Shown here: in pieces, positions 35,044 through 45,494 of the stretch
How the letters are laid out: every line of letters starts with the position of its first letter
Position numbering within the stretch: position 1 is the stretch's first letter
Source: Candidatus Gastranaerophilales bacterium
GTDB taxonomy: Bacteria > Cyanobacteriota > Vampirovibrionia > Gastranaerophilales > Gastranaerophilaceae
Assembly (NCBI GenBank): GCA_944324175.1
Contig: CALUVH010000014.1
Coordinates: forward strand, 1 to 50,233
Length of the DNA: 50,233 nucleotides
Direction: 5' to 3'
Notes under the pieces: model-generated
Seen by the model: the letters and a program-made list of their open reading frames with translations, nothing else
Databases searched by the model: none
Told to the model about the DNA's origin: nothing
Program-made: the position numbers and the translations under genes

Positions 35044-35718
35044 TTGTCCAAGTTAACAGAAAAACATAATTTAAAAGGTACTTTGGTATGCGTAGAAGGA
35101 ATAGACGGATCAGGTAAATCTACTCAGTTGTCTTTGTTACGAGATTGGTTAAAGACAACAGGGCAGGATGTAATTTTTACAGAGTGGAATTCATCTGAGT
35201 TGATTAGTCAGACGACAAAACTTGCAAAAAAGAAAAACTTACTATCTCCTCGAACTTTTTCATTATTACATGCAGTAGACTTTGCGGATAGATTTACGCA
35301 GGTAATTGCTCCGGCTTTGAAAGCAGGTTTTATAGTACTTGCAGATCGCTATGCATATACGGCATTTGCTCGTGATGTCGCTCGTGGTGTTGATCCTAGC
35401 TGGGTAAGACAAGTTTATAACTTTGCAATTAGACCTGATCTTGCTATTTACTTTGATATAGATCCGAAATCTTCTATGGAGAGGATTTGTTCTAACCGTA
35501 CTCCAAAATTTTATGAAGCAGGTATGGATTTAAAATTAAGCAACGATCCATATGAAAGCTATATGATTTTTCAAGGGCGAGTAATTAGAGAATACCAAAA
35601 AATGGTGGATGAATTTGGTTTGGTAAAGCTTGATGCAATGGATTCAATTCATACTAAACAGCTTGAGATTAGAAGGCAGTTGAAAGAAATATTAAAGGCA
35701 AAAGGAGTGAAGATTTAA
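35044..35718 (+). CDS. Thymidylate-kinase-like protein, paralogue A
   Basis: A 224-residue P-loop kinase. Walker A is GIDGSGKST (Lys25), and the DRY motif lies at 101-103, followed by AYTAFARDVARG. Where classical dTMP kinases have the TREPGG loop, this one has TEWNSSELI (46-54). FSLLHAVDFADR (72-83) is a hallmark of this variant group. The substrate is therefore uncertain. Start is TTG with GAGGT six bases upstream. It overlaps paralogue B by one base. Confidence 0.82.
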   Translation: MSKLTEKHNLKGTLVCVEGIDGSGKSTQLSLLRDWLKTTGQDVIFTEWNSSELISQTTKLAKKKNLLSPRTFSLLHAVDFADRFTQVIAPALKAGFIVLADRYAYTAFARDVARGVDPSWVRQVYNFAIRPDLAIYFDIDPKSSMERICSNRTPKFYEAGMDLKLSNDPYESYMIFQGRVIREYQKMVDEFGLVKLDAMDSIHTKQLEIRRQLKEILKAKGVKI

Positions 35719-36389
35719 TGGCAGAATTTAAGAAAAAACACGGCTATGAAGGTCTGCTTATCGTAATAGAAGGTACTGATGGGTCTGGAAAGTCTACTCA
35801 ACTTGAGCTTTTAAAACGTTCAATACAGGATCAATCCTATGGAGTTATGGTATCAGAGTGGAAGACTTCGCGATTGATTGCAAATGTAATTGATGATGCC
35901 AAAGAAAGAAATTTGTTGAATGCTACAACCTATAGCCTTTTATATGCGGCAGATTTTGCTGATAGGTTGGAAAATCAGATTATACCGGCTTTAAAATCGG
36001 GTTTTATAGTGCTGCTTGATAGATACTACTACACTGCGCTGGCTCGAGATGTTGTGAGAGGTCAGGATATTGAATGGGTGAAAAATTTATATGATTATGC
36101 TCCTGAACCGGATTTGATTTTTTATCTTGATATGCCTGTGGATATACTTTTAAAAAGGATTATCGGAACTACAGGTTTGGATTTTTATGAAAGTGGTCGC
36201 GATGTCGGTTTTTCAACTGATTTTTACAAAAGCTTTGAAATTTACCAAAATAAATGTCTTGAACAGTATAATAAAATGAAAAAAGCCTATAATTTTAAAT
36301 CAATAGATGGAACAAAATCAGTTGAAGAAATTCATAAGATAATGCAGGCTGAGGTGCAAAAAATACTGGATTCAGGTATTTTGTACTAG
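35718..36389 (+). CDS. Thymidylate-kinase-like protein, paralogue B
   Basis: A 223-residue protein collinear with paralogue A without gaps over at least the first 103 residues: Walker A GTDGSGKST (Lys25), SEWKTSRLI (46-54), YSLLYAADFADR (72-83) and DRYYYTALARDVVRG (from 101). It differs most in the C-terminal third (lid and tail). Tandem retention with overlap suggests a heteromeric enzyme or divided specificity (inference). No ordinary thymidylate kinase with the TREPGG loop is seen in the window. Confidence 0.82.
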   Translation: MAEFKKKHGYEGLLIVIEGTDGSGKSTQLELLKRSIQDQSYGVMVSEWKTSRLIANVIDDAKERNLLNATTYSLLYAADFADRLENQIIPALKSGFIVLLDRYYYTALARDVVRGQDIEWVKNLYDYAPEPDLIFYLDMPVDILLKRIIGTTGLDFYESGRDVGFSTDFYKSFEIYQNKCLEQYNKMKKAYNFKSIDGTKSVEEIHKIMQAEVQKILDSGILY

Positions 36390-36503
36390 AAATTGTTAAC
36401 AATTAACATAAAAATTTACGTTGTGAAACATTTTGTTTTTTTGAGCATGGTTTATGCTAGATTAGTATTTGTAAAAGAGATTATTTAGTAAGGAGATTAA
36501 TGA

Positions 36504-37202
36504 ATGTCTGAATACTTGAGCAAAGAAGAGATAAAACAATGGAGAAGCTCATTGGAAAAGATTACATTAGAAGAATTCGCTGCCAGACTGGGAAAAAAGA
36601 TAGAAGAATCAAAGCCGACAAATGACCTTGTTGATATCGTGCTAAAAGGTAAACCGGTTGTTTCTACTTCAGAAGATTGGATGCACTCTTGCGGAGAAAG
36701 ATTGTCAACGATAGCAGAGCGTGCAATGCTAAGAGAGCGCGAAATTTCACCAACTCCTTTTTCTATAAGTAAATTAAAATTAGATGATGGTGTAAAGGCA
36801 GAAGTAAAAAAAGAAAAGGCAGCACCAAAAGTAAAACAGGAAAAAACGGTTAAACCTGTGAAGGCACTAACTGAAACAAAAACATCAGCGAAACGTGCAG
36901 AAAAAGTACTGTCTTCCGCTACAAAAACAAGAGTTAAGGTGCAGGTGGAAGCAGCGCATGCAGAAGATAATCTTCGTGAAGAAGTGAGAATTGTATTCAA
37001 AAAAGCACTTACAGACAGAGAGCAAAAGGTGTTTGATCATTTTTGCGCCAATTCTAATAAAATCGTATATGCAAAAGACCTTGCTGCGTTGCTTGATTTG
37101 CCGAGAGATTATGTGTATAAATACATAAAAAATCTTCGTGCAAAAATCGATGGTGATAACCTCCAAAATGCAGATAAAGGTGGATTTATTTTGCATGTTT
37201 AA
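36504..37202 (+). CDS. Probable DNA-binding protein with C-terminal winged helix
   Basis: A 232-residue protein I do not recognise by name. The N-terminal region (about 1-90) is helical (IKQWRSSLEKITLEEFAARL). Residues about 95-150 form a Lys/Ala/Val-rich linker reminiscent of chromatin-type tails. The C-terminus (about 165-232) looks like an OmpR-type winged helix: LTDREQKVFDHFCANSNKIV, DLPRDYVYKYIKNLRAKIDG and a final GGFIL hairpin. There is no receiver domain. GGAG precedes the ATG. It ends at a strong terminator and has its own upstream region. A regulator or nucleoid protein is inferred. Confidence 0.7.
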   Translation: MSEYLSKEEIKQWRSSLEKITLEEFAARLGKKIEESKPTNDLVDIVLKGKPVVSTSEDWMHSCGERLSTIAERAMLREREISPTPFSISKLKLDDGVKAEVKKEKAAPKVKQEKTVKPVKALTETKTSAKRAEKVLSSATKTRVKVQVEAAHAEDNLREEVRIVFKKALTDREQKVFDHFCANSNKIVYAKDLAALLDLPRDYVYKYIKNLRAKIDGDNLQNADKGGFILHV

Positions 37203-37232
37203 TATTTAGCAAAATGTTTTGTTAACAATAAA

Positions 37233-37265
37233 ATAAAAGTCAGGTATTATCTACCTGACTTTTAT
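37233..37265. terminator. Strong bidirectional terminator
   Basis: A 14-base-pair perfect stem (ATAAAAGTCAGGTA with its complement at 37252-37265) closes a 5-base loop, with A/T tracts in the stem base. It serves the winged-helix gene and the convergent pseudopilin fragment. Confidence 0.9.
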
Positions 37266-37281
37266 AATACTAACGTTTAGT

Positions 37282-38034
37282 CTATTTTTCTACGCATCTG
37301 GCATGACAGGTATAAGCACCGGAGATACATCCATTAAAGCCATACCTAGTTGATTTGTTGAGAAAATCCCTTGTATATGCACCCTTTTCATGAGCTTCAT
37401 CAGAAAAGTACGTAGTAAAATTAGAATTTGATGGGATTTCAGCCAGACCAAGTTGAGCAAATCTTTTTTTATCTCTAGTAATATTTGATCGCTCTTCGTG
37501 TGGGCCTAATGGATTTTTTTCTAGATGATATACATATGTTGCAATATCGCTCAACTCTTGCATTGTTGGTAATCTCATACCTAAATCATCACACCCTTTT
37601 CTTGCACCTGCCCAATAATTATCCTCACAGTATATATTAGAAGAACCTCTGTCGTCATACTGTATATACTCACTTCCGTCGCAAGTATTTATCCCCTCGA
37701 TTGAGGCTAGATCACCTCCTGCTGTACATAATTTGCCTAACATAATGTCACAGCTTGAAATATTAGCATTGAGTAATTGGATATCATCTCCAATTTTGTT
37801 CGGAGCTTTAGCGCCATTGACATCAATTAACATAGCAAGACAAGATAATTGACCATTTTGTCCTTCTTTACTGTATGGGGCTACGCTTTTGCAATTTGGA
37901 TTATAAGCCATTATTATTGATGTACCGTTTGTGATAACAAACGATATTGTATTAGTGTTCCAGTCTTTTTGTCCTAGTGCTGCTGAGGTAGTAATTTCAT
38001 CTACTGAAACTTGTGAATAATATGAAATATTCAC
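37282..38034 (-). pseudogene. Cysteine-rich pseudopilin-like fragment lacking its N-terminus
   Basis: About 250 residues can be read from a GTG with no ribosome site. The protein has ten cysteines and a C-terminal half (GCDDLGMRLPTMQELSDIAT, FTTYFSDEAHEKGAYTRDF) like the globular domains of type II secretion/type IV pilin-like proteins of this lineage. Such proteins need an N-terminal prepilin peptide and hydrophobic helix, and none is encoded upstream: the frame runs back through 14 codons to a stop just after the radical SAM gene. A 5' deletion is the simplest reading. It could still be a soluble protein translated by read-through coupling. Confidence 0.5.
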
Positions 38035-38068
38035 AAGTATAAATGAAGTGTACCTAGAGTTAGTGTTT

Positions 38069-39484
38069 TTATTTCCTTAAAAGGACGTTCATTCCTGCTT
38101 TAAAGTAGTTACGAAACTCTGTAAGGGATCTTATACTTAAAAGCATTCTCCAAATATATTTAGGGCGAAGATAGAAACGTCTAATTGCGAGTTTGTGAAG
38201 CTCAAAAATCCTTTCTTTCGGTAAGCAGTGCGTATCAACTGCCGGATAGAAGTAAGCGTTTTCAAAAGAAGTTTCATTATCAAAAAGCCCGTTTTCTCTG
38301 GCGTAGTTGTAAAATCTTGTACCAGGTAATGGAGTGGCTGTGTAAAAACTTACAAAATCACTATCCAGTTCACAAGCAAAATCTATTGTATCCTCGATAG
38401 TTTCTTCATCGTCCCAAGGAAGACCTATTACAAAATAATTATATATTTTTATGTTAGCTTGTTTAAATATTTTAACGGTTTTTCTGACATCATCCAATGT
38501 GATTTTTTTACCGATTTTATCGAGGATGTATTGTGAACCGCTTTCAACTCCGATACTTACCAGACTACACCCGGCTTCGTACATCATTTCAGCCATTTCT
38601 AAGTCTGCGGTATCTGCTCGTGTGTTTGCTGACCACTTTATTTCAAGTCCGCTGTCGATTATTTTTTTGCATAAGTCCATAACCCATTCTTTGTCAAGGT
38701 TGAATATATCAGACCAAAATATAAAGTTACGAATGTTATATTTTTCAACACACTCTTTAATTTCTTCCATAATGTTATCTGTACTGCGTTTTCTTACTCT
38801 TGCACCTGATACAGGGGTTGCAAGGCAGAAAAAGCAGTGATAAGGGCAACCGCGTGATACCTTAATTACCGCTTGTACTTCATTATTATCAGGGCGGCGA
38901 TATTTTTTGTTATTTATCAAATGCCTTGCTGGAAAAGGTAAATCGTCAAGCTTTTCGATAAGACGTCGTTTTCCCGTGAATTTTATTAATAAGTCTTCGC
39001 GGTAGTAAATTCCTGAAATCCAGCGTTTTGACTTACCTGACACTATTTCCCTCAAAGTTTCTTCTGCCTCGCCTATTATCACGATGTCAAGATCTTTATG
39101 ATTTGCTAAAATTTCGTTCGCGAGGGTTAAAAATGCAGCACCTTTTGCTATTGTTACCACCTCAGGTAAAATAAGTTTTGCCGTTTTGAACACTGACAAA
39201 TCATTTTCAAGAGTTGGAGTTGCGATGTTCGCTACGAGGTAATCAGGTTGAAATTCTCTCAAATCCTCTTCAAACGAACCGCCTTGACTGTAATCTCTTA
39301 TAATCGCTTCAAGTCCAGCCTTTTCTGCAACTGCTGCAAGGTACATCAAATCTGTTGGTGGTAGTGGAGGTATTACTATCAACTCTTTTGTTGGTTGCTG
39401 GCACCTGTCTTCTCTGTTTAAAACGGGTGATGGCGGATATATCAGCATTATTTTTTTCTTGGTTTCATTGTCTTGTGTAGTCAA
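38069..39484 (-). CDS. B12-binding-type radical SAM protein
   Basis: A 471-residue enzyme of the BchE/HpnJ-like class. The N-terminal Rossmann domain (about 10-150) has the layout of cobalamin-binding domains but lacks a clear DxHxxG motif. The radical SAM domain has VSRGCPYHCFFCLATP (CxxxCxxC), followed by IFNLDKEWVMDLC, SIGVESGSQYILDKIGK and YFVIGLPWDDEETIEDT. The C-terminal extension is basic and ends FKAGMNVLLRK. It starts at TTG with AGGGA just upstream and lies six bases after the MFS gene. Substrate unknown. Confidence 0.85.
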   Translation of the reverse strand: MTTQDNETKKKIMLIYPPSPVLNREDRCQQPTKELIVIPPLPPTDLMYLAAVAEKAGLEAIIRDYSQGGSFEEDLREFQPDYLVANIATPTLENDLSVFKTAKLILPEVVTIAKGAAFLTLANEILANHKDLDIVIIGEAEETLREIVSGKSKRWISGIYYREDLLIKFTGKRRLIEKLDDLPFPARHLINNKKYRRPDNNEVQAVIKVSRGCPYHCFFCLATPVSGARVRKRSTDNIMEEIKECVEKYNIRNFIFWSDIFNLDKEWVMDLCKKIIDSGLEIKWSANTRADTADLEMAEMMYEAGCSLVSIGVESGSQYILDKIGKKITLDDVRKTVKIFKQANIKIYNYFVIGLPWDDEETIEDTIDFACELDSDFVSFYTATPLPGTRFYNYARENGLFDNETSFENAYFYPAVDTHCLPKERIFELHKLAIRRFYLRPKYIWRMLLSIRSLTEFRNYFKAGMNVLLRK

Positions 39485-39490
39485 TTTTCC

Positions 39491-40876
39491 CTATTCCTTT
39501 TCTTTTATTGTGTTTGCGATAAATGCTGCAATAGCAAGACATACAGCACCTATGAAAAATGAATATTCCCAGTGATAATTCACTGCATCTGCGCCCATTG
39601 AGAATGAGCATTTAGAAATAAATCCTGCAACGAGTGTGCATACAAATACTTGTGGACCTGCTATGAAAATATTAAAAATCCCCATAACAGAACCTTCTGT
39701 ACCTTTTTTTATGAATTGTGAAAGCATCGCGAAAGGCAAAGCACAAATACTTGCCCAACCGATTCCTGCAAGTCCCATTAAAGCAGCTACCGCTTTTGTG
39801 TTTGTTGTAACTGCCATTCCAAGATAGGCCACTATCATTGTAATTAATGAAATTATGTGTACTTTTTTATTTGAATATTTTGCTGACAGGATACCAATTG
39901 GTATAGCAACAATGAAACATATAAAATTGAAAATAGCAAAGCATATTGATGAAAAGTTTGTACCCATTAATGTTGCGTTTTCATACAAAATTCTCTCTTC
40001 TTCAACAACTGTTGATAAATCAGGCACACCAAATACAGTGTGTACTGCAAATTGAGTGAAAAATATCAACATGCACATAACCCCTATCCATGTAAAAAAT
40101 TGCATAGTACAAATTTTACTTACTTCCGGGGAAAGTGCAAAAAAGTTTTTTACGCTGTCAATAAAAGTATCTTCCGCTTTTTCAGCTATAGCTACCTCTT
40201 TTAATTCTTCTTTTTTAGTCTGTTGCTCTTTAATCGTTATACAAGTCCAAAGCATTGCAAGAGAAAATGCCAAAGCTGCCATTATAAATTGTGCAGGTAT
40301 AGACATTTGATAATTAAATGCCCATTTTAAAAATGGTGCTGTAGCAGCCGCAACGACAGATCCCAGCCCGATTGAAAGGCTCATATAAGAATTAGCAATT
40401 GAATACTGCTCTTCAGGTACGACATCAGGTACTAATGCACGGTATGGACCTTGTGCGATATTTATGCAGGCATCAATAATCCATATCATTATGGCAGCAA
40501 TCAATAAAGCTGTAAGAGCAGGAAGATGCATGCCCGTTGTATTTTGAATCCAATCCGCTATATCAGCAGAATTAGGGAATATCCATAACGCAACCGCAGC
40601 AATTAACGCTCCACCAAGTAAATATGGTCTGCGTCTTCCAAAAGGTGATACCGTTTTGTCGCTCAATGCTCCTACCAGAGGTTGTACAACCATTCCGGTG
40701 AACGGACCGGCAAGCCATATTAACCCGTATAAAAAAGGTGATGCCCCAAGACTTTCTGTGACAGGTCCTGATAAGATAATTCTCATTTGCCAAGCAAATT
40801 GTAGACCGAAAAAGCCTAAGGCAAAGTTTAAAAACATTGGCGTTGTAAATTTCTTTAATTGATTATTTTCTTCCAT
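39491..40876 (-). CDS. MFS transporter (sugar/cation symporter-like)
   Basis: A 461-residue protein with about 12 membrane helices. The loop between helices 2 and 3 has the MFS motif GALSDKTVSPFGRRRPYLLG, which together with the start FALGFFGLQFAWQMR resembles the GPH/SLC45 sugar-symporter group. A charged cytoplasmic loop divides the halves (about 210-240). GGAG precedes the ATG. It lies between pyrG (21 bases upstream) and the radical SAM gene, and may export or import a sugar-like compound. The substrate is not deducible. Confidence 0.85.
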   Translation of the reverse strand: MEENNQLKKFTTPMFLNFALGFFGLQFAWQMRIILSGPVTESLGASPFLYGLIWLAGPFTGMVVQPLVGALSDKTVSPFGRRRPYLLGGALIAAVALWIFPNSADIADWIQNTTGMHLPALTALLIAAIMIWIIDACINIAQGPYRALVPDVVPEEQYSIANSYMSLSIGLGSVVAAATAPFLKWAFNYQMSIPAQFIMAALAFSLAMLWTCITIKEQQTKKEELKEVAIAEKAEDTFIDSVKNFFALSPEVSKICTMQFFTWIGVMCMLIFFTQFAVHTVFGVPDLSTVVEEERILYENATLMGTNFSSICFAIFNFICFIVAIPIGILSAKYSNKKVHIISLITMIVAYLGMAVTTNTKAVAALMGLAGIGWASICALPFAMLSQFIKKGTEGSVMGIFNIFIAGPQVFVCTLVAGFISKCSFSMGADAVNYHWEYSFFIGAVCLAIAAFIANTIKEKE

Positions 40877-40897
40877 TTCTTCTCCAATAACAAATGA

Positions 40898-42529
<1,632 letters not shown>

Positions 42530-42546
42530 CTATAAATAAGCTTATA

Positions 42547-42585
42547 AAATTTTAGCTTTTATGATTTATACAGATGCTAAAATTT
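42547..42585 (-). terminator. Possible gatC terminator
   Basis: AAATTTTAGC (42547-42556) and GCTAAAATTT (42576-42585) are perfect 10-base inverted arms around a 19-base loop, just after the gatC stop. The T run is short, so termination may be partial and allow read-through to pyrG. Confidence 0.5.
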
Positions 42586-42588
42586 AAA

Positions 42589-42870
42589 TTAGTTGATTTT
42601 TGGAACTTTAAAAAATCCGTTTTCTTCTTCAGGTGCATTTGCCATTAATTCTTCTTTTGTATGCTCGTAATATACTTTATCTTCGCGCATGACATTTACG
42701 AAGTCTATAACCTGAGTCATTGGCTTGACTTCTGAGGTGTCTACTTCATTCATTTGGTCTACGTATTTTAAAACATCGCCTAATTGTTTTGTGTATAGCT
42801 CTTTTTCTTCTTCTGTTAATTCAAGTCTTGCCAGTTTGGCTACGTGTTCTACATCTTTTATCGTAATCAT
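42589..42870 (-). CDS. gatC: Asp-tRNA(Asn)/Glu-tRNA(Gln) amidotransferase subunit C
   Basis: A 93-residue subunit of the GatCAB complex, which converts mischarged Glu-tRNA(Gln) or Asp-tRNA(Asn). The signature is VEHVAKLARLELTEEEKELY, QLGDVLKYVDQMNEVDTSEV, then a conserved C-terminal region ending ENGFFKVPKI. gatA and gatB are not beside it. GGAG lies 11 bases upstream and TATAAT boxes occur at 42902-42912 on the minus strand. Confidence 0.95.
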   Translation of the reverse strand: MITIKDVEHVAKLARLELTEEEKELYTKQLGDVLKYVDQMNEVDTSEVKPMTQVIDFVNVMREDKVYYEHTKEELMANAPEEENGFFKVPKIN

Positions 42871-42988
42871 AATAATTTCAACTCCATTATCTAATAGTAG
42901 TATTATATTATAAAAATATAAATATTGCGTGGCTTTTTTAACAAATTTAAAAAACTTTTATTTTTGTTGATATTATGTTATTATATAA

Positions 42989-43018
42989 GAGGAGATAATC
43001 CTCAAGTTGTTTTATAAT
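42989..43018 (+). promoter_or_regulatory. Promoter region of the sigma factor gene with inverted repeat
   Basis: TATAAT (43013-43018) lies 20 bases before the TTG start at 43039. The inverted repeat GAGGA-N5-TCCTC (42989-43003) occupies the -35 position, where no TTGACA-like box is seen. This could be a binding site for an activator or repressor. Confidence 0.45.
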
Positions 43019-43038
43019 AGTATGGAGAATTTATTGGT

Positions 43039-43815
43039 TTGACGCAAGAGATTCAAAACTCAAATGATTTGGATAGTCTTTTAGTTGCTTACAAAGGTTG
43101 TTCTGATAGTAAGAAAAAACGAATGCTTCACATTGCAATTGTAGAAGAAGCGATGTCTTTTGTAAAAAAAATTGCTAATAGTATTTCCAGTCAGTCCGGT
43201 ATTTCTCATGAGGATTTAGTTCAGGTAGGTTCGATTGGTTTAATTAAAGCTATCGAGTTTTTTAACCCAGAAAAAAACACCAAATTTAAAACATTTGCAT
43301 CTTACTTTGTTAGGGGAGAAATAAAACATTATCTTCGGGATAAAGCTTCTTTAATAAAAGCTCCAAGAGAATTACAAGAATTGGTATTCAAAATTAGTAA
43401 TACCATAAAAAAACTTAATTCACGAGGAGATACCGAGCCATCAGCGAAACAGATAGCAGAGGAGTTAGGACTTTCTGAAAGTAAAATTCAAGAGGTCATG
43501 GAAATTGAATATTGCAAGACTACTTTATCTTTAGATCAAAATGTTGCACCAGATGATGATGATTTGTTATTGATAGATAAAATTCCATCAGGTGATTATC
43601 AGGAGTTGCTAAGTTCTAATGAAAATAAAATAATGCTTGCGGCTGCTATAAAAAAATTACCTCAAGACTTGCGTCAGATTTTAGAGCTTAGTTATTACGA
43701 GGACTTGAATCAAAGAGAAATCGCTGAAAGAATAGGTATTTCTCAAATGCAGGTGTCGCGCCGTATAAAAAAAGCGTTGAGTAAGATGTATGAAATTGTT
43801 AAGTATAATGAATAA
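43039..43815 (+). CDS. Group 3 RNA polymerase sigma factor, SigF/SigB-like
   Basis: A 258-residue alternative sigma factor. Region 2 shows SGISHEDLVQVGSIGLIKAI and FKTFASYFVRGEIKHYLRDK; region 3 has PSAKQIAEELGLSESKIQEV; region 4 has LPQDLRQILELSYYEDLNQR and IAERIGISQMQVSRRIKKAL. In cyanobacteria SigF controls pili and motility, which agrees with the prepilin peptidase gene 19 bases downstream. The start is TTG with GGAG 11 bases ahead; no ATG or GTG occurs in frame. Confidence 0.92.
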   Translation: MTQEIQNSNDLDSLLVAYKGCSDSKKKRMLHIAIVEEAMSFVKKIANSISSQSGISHEDLVQVGSIGLIKAIEFFNPEKNTKFKTFASYFVRGEIKHYLRDKASLIKAPRELQELVFKISNTIKKLNSRGDTEPSAKQIAEELGLSESKIQEVMEIEYCKTTLSLDQNVAPDDDDLLLIDKIPSGDYQELLSSNENKIMLAAAIKKLPQDLRQILELSYYEDLNQREIAERIGISQMQVSRRIKKALSKMYEIVKYNE

Positions 43816-43834
43816 AAAATAAGAGGAGATAACC

Positions 43835-44863
43835 ATGGGATGGCTTTTTGTTTTATCGATACTTGCCTTTGTTTTTGTAATTGGCTTATGTATTGGAAGT
43901 TTTTTGAATGTCGTTATTTTACGTGCATTGTCGAATGAATCTATTGTATTTCCTCCTTCAAAATGTCCGACTTGTGGTAACAGGTTAAAATGGTGGCATA
44001 ATATTCCAATTTTATCATACATATTATTACGAGGAAAGTGTGGTTTTTGTAAATGTAAAATTAGTATTCAGTATCCGATAGTTGAGTTCCTTACTGGAAT
44101 ACTTTTTGTTGCCGCATTTTTAAAATTCTTTGTCGGTTCATCCGTATTGACTGGGCTTAATTTGGGTACTTATTTGGATACGATTTATTCTTGGATAGTA
44201 ATATCATTACTTATTGTTATGGCGGTTACAGATATAAAGGAAAAAGTTGTATTTGATGCTCATACATATTCATTGATAGGTGTTGGGATAGTTTATTCTT
44301 TACTTATCACCGGTTATGCGATTTATTATAGCCTCGCTACGACCGGTAACTTGCCTTTTAACTCTTCGTTTTTACTGCATAATCCGACAACCGATGCATT
44401 ACTGGGAATTTTAGCTGGGGTTGTTATTATGGAGTTGCTGGCGCGTACTGGGTATTTATTTATTGGTAGTAGAGCTTTTGGAGAGGGGGACACTTTTATC
44501 GCTGCAGGTATCGGGGCGGTTTTTGGATGGCAAAAACTGGTTATGGCATTGATTTTAAGTATTGTAATTCAACTTGTTATAACATTGCCATTGTTTATGA
44601 AAAAGCTTTTTAGCGCAAAAGATTTTAAGACTTTGGGGGCTTTACTTTCATTTTTTATTTACGCTATAGCATATTATGTCTTGCAAAACAAAGTTGTGAT
44701 AGGTGGTGTTTTGAATATTTTAGCTGCCTTAATTCTTGTTATTATTGGTATATACACTTGTATTAGGATAATAAAAGGAATAAAAGAAGATCAAGCAAAC
44801 CTGATGTATCTTCCTTTTGGTCCGGCTATGGCAATCGCAGCCTTGTTGATGATAGCTATATAA
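43835..44863 (+). CDS. pilD: Prepilin peptidase (A24 family)
   Basis: A 342-residue membrane protease that cuts and N-methylates type IV prepilins. The N-terminal zinc-type region has CPTCGNRLKWWHNIPILSY and RGKCGFCKCKISIQYP (two CxxC pairs). The catalytic aspartates are Asp133 (AVTDIKEK) and Asp219 in GEGDTF. The protein is about 80 residues longer than typical PilD because of a longer region between the two aspartates and an extra C-terminal membrane segment. GAGGAG is six bases before the ATG. It probably shares the sigma factor mRNA. Confidence 0.94.
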   Translation: MGWLFVLSILAFVFVIGLCIGSFLNVVILRALSNESIVFPPSKCPTCGNRLKWWHNIPILSYILLRGKCGFCKCKISIQYPIVEFLTGILFVAAFLKFFVGSSVLTGLNLGTYLDTIYSWIVISLLIVMAVTDIKEKVVFDAHTYSLIGVGIVYSLLITGYAIYYSLATTGNLPFNSSFLLHNPTTDALLGILAGVVIMELLARTGYLFIGSRAFGEGDTFIAAGIGAVFGWQKLVMALILSIVIQLVITLPLFMKKLFSAKDFKTLGALLSFFIYAIAYYVLQNKVVIGGVLNILAALILVIIGIYTCIRIIKGIKEDQANLMYLPFGPAMAIAALLMIAI

Positions 44864-44867
44864 AAAT

Positions 44868-45491
44868 TTACAAAGAAAGAATTTTTAATGATTCTTTCAA
44901 AATATCTTCAGCGGAAGCATTTTCTTTGAGCAAAGATGCTGATTTTGAAATGGCTGATTTTATTTCACTTTTCTCATATCCAAGTGAAGTCAGTACCATT
45001 TGAGCATCTTCAATTGCTTGAGTATCTTGTTTATTGATATTCAGGTCTGATATATTTACAGGTTCATTGGTCTGGTAATTCATAAGTTTATCTTTCAATT
45101 CCAGAATAATTTTTTGCGCAAGTTTAGGACCTACACCTTTAGCGCGAGTCAATTCTTTGTAATTGCCTGCGATTACAAAGCCAATTAATTCTGAGGATTC
45201 AAACTCATCGAGTAGAGTTAGAGCCATTTTGCTTCCTACGCCTGAAACTGATGTTAGTATATTGAATATATCTCGATCCTCTCTGTGTAAAAAACCGCAT
45301 AGTGACATTTTATCTTCTCTATGTAAAAGTACGGTGAAAATTTTACATTCAGTATTGAGTGTTTTGATTTCGGAGTAATCACGAGCGGTGACTTCCAACA
45401 AATATCCTATTCCGTATGTTTCAACGGTAAGATATGTTCCTTTTGATGAGTTGTTTTTTCCTGCGATGATACCTTTGATATAGTCAAACAT
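44868..45491 (-). CDS. ruvA: Holliday junction DNA helicase subunit RuvA
   Basis: A 207-residue junction-binding protein. The N-terminal OB domain starts MFDYIKGIIAG. The two helix-hairpin-helix motifs read ILTSVSGVGSKMALTLLDEF and LTRAKGVGPKLAQKIILEL. The C-terminal domain III that contacts RuvB follows an acidic linker (ALTSLGYEKSEIKSAI-like). It lies three bases after dnaA, an uncommon pairing, with GGGA in the end of dnaA as ribosome site. ruvB and ruvC are not nearby. Confidence 0.95.
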   Translation of the reverse strand: MFDYIKGIIAGKNNSSKGTYLTVETYGIGYLLEVTARDYSEIKTLNTECKIFTVLLHREDKMSLCGFLHREDRDIFNILTSVSGVGSKMALTLLDEFESSELIGFVIAGNYKELTRAKGVGPKLAQKIILELKDKLMNYQTNEPVNISDLNINKQDTQAIEDAQMVLTSLGYEKSEIKSAISKSASLLKENASAEDILKESLKILSL

Positions 45492-45494
45492 TTT

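Noticed and set aside
38069-39484. True cobalamin binding by the radical SAM protein
   Set aside because: The N-terminal domain has the right place and size but no clear DxHxxG motif, so only a B12-binding-type fold is stated.
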